NCBI GenBank assembly: GCA_903918315.1
Contig: CAIXEA010000152.1
Location: 18,797-82,796 of the forward strand
Origin: an uncultured Acetobacteraceae bacterium
GTDB taxonomy: Bacteria > Pseudomonadota > Alphaproteobacteria > Acetobacterales > Acetobacteraceae
Reading direction: 5' to 3'
DNA: 64,000 bases
Both the position numbers and the translations under genes were made by a program. Each line of letters opens with the position of its first letter. Position 1 is the stretch's first letter. Below, in pieces: positions 58,540 through 64,000 of the stretch. The notes under the pieces are model-generated. The model was not told the DNA's origin and searched no databases. It was given only the letters and a program-made list of their open reading frames with translations.

Positions 58540-60576
58540 TTACAACCGTAACGTCGTGACCGCGTCCACCAGGGCGCGGTGCGCCTTATCGACCTCCGCC
58601 GCGGCGTCCGCCATCGCCTTCGTCACCTGTTCGATCCGGGTTTCGTCGGCGTCCAAGGCCTTGGTCAGACGGGTCCGCAGCGCGTCGCCGGCACTGACAG
58701 CGGCGAGGTTCTTGCGGATGCGGTCCTCATCGGCCTGCACCTCGTCCATCTGGCGGCGGAGTTGGGCCAATTCCGCCTGCTTGCGGGCTTCGTCGCGCCG
58801 CAGATCCAGAACCCGGCGCAGCGCGGTCTGACCGGCGGCGTTCAGACGGTCGCCGATGATCAGGACTTGCAAGGTCGCATCGTCGCCGTCCAGCAGCCGG
58901 ACACTCCGCCGCACGGGTTGATCCAGAAACACCGTCGCCGTCTCGGTCGCGCCGGCGCCCAGGGACAGGCCCAGGCGCCAGGCGGTGGCGGTCATTTCGC
59001 TCACCTTGGCCTTGCCTTCGTCGACACTGAGCGTTTGTTCGGCAGAGGCCTTGGGCAATTCCAGCAGCAGGTCCCGCGCTTCGCGCGCCGGGGCAATGGC
59101 CTTGATGCGGATCGCCTGGCGGGCACGCACGGTATAAATAAGCACACCATCGGCGACACTGAACGATGTCACCTGCTCCGGCTGGCCGGCGGTGCTGGTT
59201 TCGATGGTGGTCCGCAGATCCCGGGCAAAGGACAGCAGCCGGGATTCCCCCGCTGGCAGCCCGCCCAGGCGCGCATCGCCGGCAAATCCGACGGAGCCGC
59301 GCGCGTCATAAAGCGTCAGCACCCCCGCCGGCAGCGACGGACCAGCTTCGTTGCGAATTCGGATGGCGGACAGCGGATGCGGATGCGCCATCTGCACCAG
59401 GCCGATGCGGCTGGCCGGGATCTCCCGGTCGATGATGGGGATGTTCGCGGAGTGACCGGCGGCGAGGTCCACGGGCTGGGAGAGTGTGAAAACCGTCTCC
59501 TCCGCCGTTTCTTCGGCCATCACCGGTTCGGCCCGCTGCGCCAGGACCAGGGCACCGGCCGGGGCACTGGCCGGGGCACTGGCCGGGGCTGGGGCCATCG
59601 GCATGGATTTGGCCAGCGCCATGCTTTGCATGGGCGGGGCCGCGGCCCGACTGGCCCCGCCGCCATCCATGGCCTGGGCGCGCGTGTCGATATCGGGCAG
59701 GACCCGGCCGAGGATTTCAACGGGCACCTCGGGGCGTTGCACGAAATAGGACCGATACAACGCCTGCCGGAACGCGACGGGATTGCCATATTGCAGCGTC
59801 AGGGCGACGCCTTTCCAATCGGTACCGGATTGGTTTTCCAGCGTGGCCCATCCCTGCAAATGCGCGTTCGGAACACCGGTTTCGGGCAGCATCAGGCGAT
59901 AGGTGGTCTTCCAGAGCGGCGCGCCGGCGACATAGCCGACGGTGACGGTGCGCGCACCCTCCCCTTTCAGGCGAATGGACAGATGGCGGATGGACTGGGC
60001 CGCATCCTGGCGCATGGACTCCAGGGCACGGTCGATGCGGGCGCGCAGGCCGGGATCGGTGACCTGCACGGTTTCGGCGTCTTCCAAAACGAACTGGCGC
60101 AGCCCCTCCGCGCTCAGGAGCGTGACGCGGGTGCGCTGGGTGGTGGATTTTTCGGTTCCCTCCGGGAAAGGTTCGGCGCGCAGAATGCGCCCGGTCATGG
60201 GCTTCGTGCCCTGGATCGTCACTTCGGTGCCTTGCAGGGCATTGAGGTAATCGACCGGGGACTGCAGCGCCTCCCGCCCGAAGGGGACGTCACCGAAGGC
60301 GGCGTCGCTGTTGTCGCGGCCGGGCAGTTCAACACTGGCAACGCCGCCGGCGCGGTCGAACACGACGAGGGATTTGAGGACGTCATCGACCTGCGCCAGC
60401 GGGACATCGAGGCCGATGGTTGCGTTGCCGCTCACGTCGGCGGCGAATTCGAAATAACCCACACCGCCCGAGGACAGCATCACCCGCTTCAAGGTCAGAT
60501 CGGATGCCATGGCCGCCTGCGCGGACACGAGCAGCAGCAACGCATATCCGATCCGGCGAACCATGGTTGCATCCAT
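58540..60576 (-). CDS. DUF4139 domain-containing secreted protein
   Basis: Signal peptide MVRRIGYALLLLVSAQAAMASDLTLKRVMLSSGGVGYFEF; C-terminal coiled coil LRRDEARKQAELAQLRRQMDEVQADEDRIRKNL. Confidence 0.72.
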   Translation of the reverse strand: MDATMVRRIGYALLLLVSAQAAMASDLTLKRVMLSSGGVGYFEFAADVSGNATIGLDVPLAQVDDVLKSLVVFDRAGGVASVELPGRDNSDAAFGDVPFGREALQSPVDYLNALQGTEVTIQGTKPMTGRILRAEPFPEGTEKSTTQRTRVTLLSAEGLRQFVLEDAETVQVTDPGLRARIDRALESMRQDAAQSIRHLSIRLKGEGARTVTVGYVAGAPLWKTTYRLMLPETGVPNAHLQGWATLENQSGTDWKGVALTLQYGNPVAFRQALYRSYFVQRPEVPVEILGRVLPDIDTRAQAMDGGGASRAAAPPMQSMALAKSMPMAPAPASAPASAPAGALVLAQRAEPVMAEETAEETVFTLSQPVDLAAGHSANIPIIDREIPASRIGLVQMAHPHPLSAIRIRNEAGPSLPAGVLTLYDARGSVGFAGDARLGGLPAGESRLLSFARDLRTTIETSTAGQPEQVTSFSVADGVLIYTVRARQAIRIKAIAPAREARDLLLELPKASAEQTLSVDEGKAKVSEMTATAWRLGLSLGAGATETATVFLDQPVRRSVRLLDGDDATLQVLIIGDRLNAAGQTALRRVLDLRRDEARKQAELAQLRRQMDEVQADEDRIRKNLAAVSAGDALRTRLTKALDADETRIEQVTKAMADAAAEVDKAHRALVDAVTTLRL

Positions 60577-60622
60577 CGAAAGAGGTACTCTCCCCGCCCG
60601 CTGGCGGGGAGAGAAGGCCCGC

Positions 60623-61714
60623 TTACCCAACGCCGAAATTGATCAGATTACGCACCGGTGCGCCGGTCTTCAGCATGGCGAAGCCTTCGTTGATCTGATC
60701 CAGCCGGATATGCCCGGAGACCAGGTGATCGAGTTTGAGCCGACCCTGCTTCCACAGCTCAAGCAGGCGCGGCATATCGACGCGGAAGCGGTTGCCGCCC
60801 ATCGAGGTGCCCTGGATCTTGCGATCGCGCAGGAAGTCGGCGCCATGCAGCTCGATCTTGGTGCCGAAGGGGATCATGCCGATGATGGTGGCGACCCCGC
60901 CCGGGCGCAGCATCGCGAAACATTGTTCGGCCGTGACCTTCATGCCGATGGCTTCGAACGAATAGGGCACGCCCTGCCCGTCCGTCAGATCTTTCACCGC
61001 CGCGACCGGATCGACGTTGGACGCGTTGATCACGTCCGTCGCACCCATGGCGATGGCCTTTTCCAGCTTCGACGAATTGGTATCGATGGCAATGATCCGG
61101 GCCGCGCCGGCCAGCGCCGCGCCATTCACCGCCGACAGACCGATACCGCCGCAGCCGACGACGGCGACGGTCGATCCCGGCTCCACCTTCGCGGCGTTGA
61201 ACACCGCGCCGACACCGGTCATGACGCCGCAGCCGACGAGGGCGGCGATGTCGAGGGGGAATTCCTCGCGGATTTTCACCACCGCGTGCTCATGCACGAC
61301 CATATTCTCAGCGAAGACCGAGAGGTTGAAGGCCTGGTGCAGCGTCTGGCCTTTCCAGCGCAGGCGGCGCGCGGCACCGGGGAGCAGTTTGACCTCGGTA
61401 TTGTCGCAGAGATTGGTGTGGCCGGTGGTGCATTGGGCGCATTCGCCGCAGAACACCGACAGGCAGGTGATGACGTGATCGCCGGGTTTCACATAGGTGA
61501 CGTCTTCGCCCACGGCTTCGACAACGGCGGAGCCTTCATGGCCGAGGATGGCCGGCACCGGATAGGGGTACAGCCCTTCCATGAAATGCAGGTCGGAATG
61601 ACAGAGGCCGGCGAACGCGGTGCGCAGCAGAACCTCACGGCGCTTCGGTTTTTCGATCTCGACATCTTCAATGGTCAGCGGCTGGTGGGCGGCGTGAAAT
61701 ACGGCGGCTTTCAT
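60623..61714 (-). CDS. Zn-dependent alcohol dehydrogenase (MDR superfamily)
   Basis: GHEGSAVVEAVGEDVTYVKPGDHVI; CGECAQCTTGHTNLC structural zinc site; VAVVGCGGIGLSAVNGAALAGA. Confidence 0.92.
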   Translation of the reverse strand: MKAAVFHAAHQPLTIEDVEIEKPKRREVLLRTAFAGLCHSDLHFMEGLYPYPVPAILGHEGSAVVEAVGEDVTYVKPGDHVITCLSVFCGECAQCTTGHTNLCDNTEVKLLPGAARRLRWKGQTLHQAFNLSVFAENMVVHEHAVVKIREEFPLDIAALVGCGVMTGVGAVFNAAKVEPGSTVAVVGCGGIGLSAVNGAALAGAARIIAIDTNSSKLEKAIAMGATDVINASNVDPVAAVKDLTDGQGVPYSFEAIGMKVTAEQCFAMLRPGGVATIIGMIPFGTKIELHGADFLRDRKIQGTSMGGNRFRVDMPRLLELWKQGRLKLDHLVSGHIRLDQINEGFAMLKTGAPVRNLINFGVG

Positions 61715-61792
61715 GGAACGCTCCTTTGTTTCCCTGGGCCGAGCCTAACGGCACAGCGGGCGGGTTGGAAGCCCGGCACAGGTGATTGCAAA

Positions 61793-61815
61793 ATTGTGGC
61801 GGGCATCGCCACAAT
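61793..61815. promoter_or_regulatory. Dyad ATTGTGGCG-GGCAT-CGCCACAAT in the divergent region between adh and a small ORF
   Basis: 9-bp perfect arms, further flanked by TTGCAA (61786..61791) and TTGCAA (61820..61825). Confidence 0.5.
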
Positions 61816-61880
61816 TATGTTGCAACGCGGCATAACGGGGGCATAGGCTTCCGTTCTGAGTTACGAAGGGGATCAGCACC

Positions 61881-62048
61881 ATGCCCACACCAGAACTCGA
61901 CCATGACCGGTTTGGCCGCGAGACGGTCTATGCCGGCGGCATACAGGATCAGCGTGAATCCGCGATGGATGACGAGGAGAAGATCCTCGCCGGGCGCACG
62001 GACGTGAATATGCCGGCGCTGCTGACGCGGGATGCCCTTGGCGGTTAA
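61881..62048 (+). CDS. Putative 55-aa small protein, function unknown
   Basis: MPTPELDHDRFGRETVYAGGIQDQRESAMDDEEKILAGRTDVNMPALLTRDALGG*; upstream GAAGGGG; below the length cut of the supplied ORF track. Confidence 0.4.
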   Translation: MPTPELDHDRFGRETVYAGGIQDQRESAMDDEEKILAGRTDVNMPALLTRDALGG

Positions 62049-62072
62049 ACAGCTGATCGGATCAGGCAGTCT

Positions 62073-62176
62073 TAGAGCGTGATCGGCGGAGGTGGAATCA
62101 CCGGAGCCGTGAATCACGCGGTTAAACAATCGTTTAGAGCCTGTCCGGTGCACCTTCGTGCACCGGACAGGCTCTA
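62073..62176 (-). mobile_element. 104-bp palindromic MITE-like element, copy B (intergenic)
   Basis: TA-bounded TAGAGC...GCTCTA; perfect hairpin CCTGTCCGGTGCAC-GAAG-GTGCACCGGACAGG (minus strand); near-identical to 32218..32321. Confidence 0.8.
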
Positions 62177-62220
62177 GAAACCACCCCGGGACCCAGCAGG
62201 CCCCGGGGCAACAGTCTCCG

Positions 62221-63378
62221 TCAGCCCAAACGTTCGATAATCGTTACGTTGGCGGTGCCGCCGCCCTCGCACATCGTTTGTAGGCCGTAGCGTCCTCCGG
62301 TCCGCTCCAGTTCATGCAGCATCGTCGTCATGATGCGCGCGCCCGTCGCGCCGATGGGATGGCCAAGCGAAATCCCCCCGCCATTCGGGTTCATGCGCGC
62401 ATGCGGGATGGGCGTCTCCGCCAGCAGGGCCATGGGAACCGAGGCAAAGGCCTCATTGCATTCGACGATATCCAGATCATCCCAACCCAGCCCGCTGCGC
62501 GCGATCGCCCGCTTCGTCGCCGGAATGGGCGCGGTCAGCATCATGATCGGATCATCGCCCATCACGCTCATGTGGTGGATGCGCGCCCGCGGCGTCAAAC
62601 CGTAGCGCTTCAACGCCGTTTCCGACACGATCAACACGGCGGCGGAGGCATCGCAGGTCTGGCTCGACACCGCCGCGGTCAGGCGCGGAAAGCCGGGCAA
62701 GGGCTGCAGCGCCGCCATTTTTTCCAGCGATGACGCGCGTGGGGTTTCGTCCTTCGTCACCCCGTTCAGCGGCACGATTTCCCGATCGAAACGGCCTTCG
62801 GCCTGCGCCTGCAAAGCGCGATTGTTGCTTTCCAGCGCGAAAACTTCCATCGCCTCCCGCGTGAAACCCCATTTTTCAGCGATCATGGAGGCGCCGCGGA
62901 ACTGTGACACCTCCTGCGTGCCGAACCGGGCCACCCAGCCCTCACTGGTGGAGAACGGGTCGCCGAGACCCAGCGGTTCGGCCGCGCCGAAGGCGAAGCC
63001 GATGGGGATCTGTGACATCGTCTGCACGCCGCCGGCGATCACCACGTCCTGCGTGCCGCTCATGACGCCCTGGGCGGCGAAATGGATCGCCTGCTGCGAG
63101 GATCCGCACATGCGATCGATCGTCACCCCCGGCACCGTCAGCGGCAGCCCGGCGGCGAGCCAGCAGGTGCGCGCGATGTTGAACGACAGCGGCCCGACGG
63201 CGTCGATGGCACCGAAGACGACATCGTCATAATCCTCCGCCGGGATGGCGTTGCGCTCAACCAGCGCGCGCAGCACATGCCCGCCCAAGTCGGCGGGATG
63301 CACCTGCGCCAGTCCGGCGCGGCGGCGCCCGGTGGGGGTGCGGATGGCGTCGACGATATAGGCCTGCGCTGTGCTCAT
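62221..63378 (-). CDS. Acetyl-CoA acetyltransferase (thiolase)
   Basis: VTIDRMCGSSQQAIHFAAQGV; NPNGGGISLGHPIGATGARIMTTMLHELERTGGRYGLQTMCEGGG. Confidence 0.93.
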   Translation of the reverse strand: MSTAQAYIVDAIRTPTGRRRAGLAQVHPADLGGHVLRALVERNAIPAEDYDDVVFGAIDAVGPLSFNIARTCWLAAGLPLTVPGVTIDRMCGSSQQAIHFAAQGVMSGTQDVVIAGGVQTMSQIPIGFAFGAAEPLGLGDPFSTSEGWVARFGTQEVSQFRGASMIAEKWGFTREAMEVFALESNNRALQAQAEGRFDREIVPLNGVTKDETPRASSLEKMAALQPLPGFPRLTAAVSSQTCDASAAVLIVSETALKRYGLTPRARIHHMSVMGDDPIMMLTAPIPATKRAIARSGLGWDDLDIVECNEAFASVPMALLAETPIPHARMNPNGGGISLGHPIGATGARIMTTMLHELERTGGRYGLQTMCEGGGTANVTIIERLG

Positions 63379-63791
63379 GGGGTGGCTCCTTGGGGCTTTT
63401 CCAGGACGATCTGGGTTTGGGTGACCTTGGCGGCCAGCTTGCCGTTTTCATGCAACAGCCGGGTTTCCCATACCTGGGTGCGGCGGCCGCGGTGCAGCGG
63501 CACGGTTTCAGCGATCAGCTTGGCGCCGGCCGGGGTGGCGGCGAAGAAGTTGGTCTTGCTTTCGATCGTGGTGGTGATCTGGCCGTCGCGCAGGTTCACG
63601 ATGGTGCCCATCGCGCCCATGGTATCGGCATAGGCCATGATGGCGCCGCCATGGATGGTATTGTGTTCGGTGCAATGCTCTTCGCGCACGGTGATCTCGG
63701 CCACGATGCGGTCCTTGTCCACATGCGTGAAGACCATGCCCAGAAACCGGGGCAGGCCCGGCAGGTTGTTCTGTAACGTCTCGATATCCAT
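63375..63791 (-). CDS. PaaI-type hotdog thioesterase
   Basis: EHNTIHGGAIMAYADTMGAMGTIVNLRDGQITTTIESKTNFFA. Confidence 0.88.
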   Translation of the reverse strand: MDIETLQNNLPGLPRFLGMVFTHVDKDRIVAEITVREEHCTEHNTIHGGAIMAYADTMGAMGTIVNLRDGQITTTIESKTNFFAATPAGAKLIAETVPLHRGRRTQVWETRLLHENGKLAAKVTQTQIVLEKPQGATP

Positions 63792-63863
63792 GCGCGTGCT
63801 CTCCTGTGCCGGGCAGTTTGCCCGGTCAGGAGGCGGCGACCAAGAGGGCGGTCAGCCGTTGTG

Positions 63864-64000
63864 GCTAGCTCGTGACGTGTCCGGTGTTTGTAGCTCGTGA
63901 CGTGTCCGGTCATCTGCCCTGTGAGGAACGGGGGCACAGATGGACCGGGCACGCATTCACGAAGGGATCCGTCGGATGCGTTTTTCCGATGTGTTGGAGC
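63864..64000 (+). mobile_element. Left end of a probable insertion sequence, truncated by window edge
   Basis: Tandem subterminal repeat TAGCTCGTGACGTGTCCGGT x2 (63864..63883, 63891..63910) followed by a transposase-like start. Confidence 0.6.
63940..64000 (+). CDS. Putative ISNCY-type transposase, N-terminal fragment
   Basis: MDRARIHEGIRRMRFSDVLE..., resembles N-termini of ISNCY-like transposases from memory; only 20 aa visible. Confidence 0.5.
   Translation, partial: MDRARIHEGIRRMRFSDVLE

Noticed and set aside
58579-60642. 687-aa plus-strand ORF
   Set aside because: Antisense to the DUF4139 gene; no recognisable domain.
61815-62153. 112-aa minus-strand ORF containing HRTGSKRLFNRVIHGSGDSTSADHAL
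   Set aside because: Not a real gene: the peptide is the translation of the palindromic element; useful only because it reveals the match with the helicase insertion.

Overview
This 64 kb window is GC-rich chromosomal DNA, probably from an alphaproteobacterium of Acetobacteraceae/Rhodospirillales type (inferred from gene content and protein style). Most of it is metabolic: PPDK regulatory kinase, class III aminotransferase, TRAP transporter, lyase/RidA, acyl-CoA carboxylase, KorAB-type 2-oxoacid oxidoreductase with a GltD-like partner, SsuABC-like ABC transporter, indolepyruvate oxidoreductase with paaG/paaI/paaK, alcohol dehydrogenase and thiolase. There is one tRNA-Leu(UAA). Genome-conflict genes are interleaved: a Phd-type antitoxin next to an internally deleted VapC, an intact VapBC, a BrnT-like toxin followed by a large MmeI-like restriction-modification enzyme, a two-gene SNF2-helicase/Eco57I-type methylase module, and an AvcD-like anti-phage deoxycytidylate deaminase. 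The two strongest leads are: (1) the BrnT-like toxin gene overlaps a restriction-modification ORF whose N-terminus looks like the front half of a BrnA-type antitoxin fused in frame to a PD-ExK/MTase enzyme; (2) a 104-bp palindromic TA-flanked MITE-like element occurs twice, once intergenic and once inside the helicase ORF, where it adds an exact 34 codons without a stop. The window ends at the left end of a probable insertion sequence. All calls come from reading sequence and translations; no database search was run.
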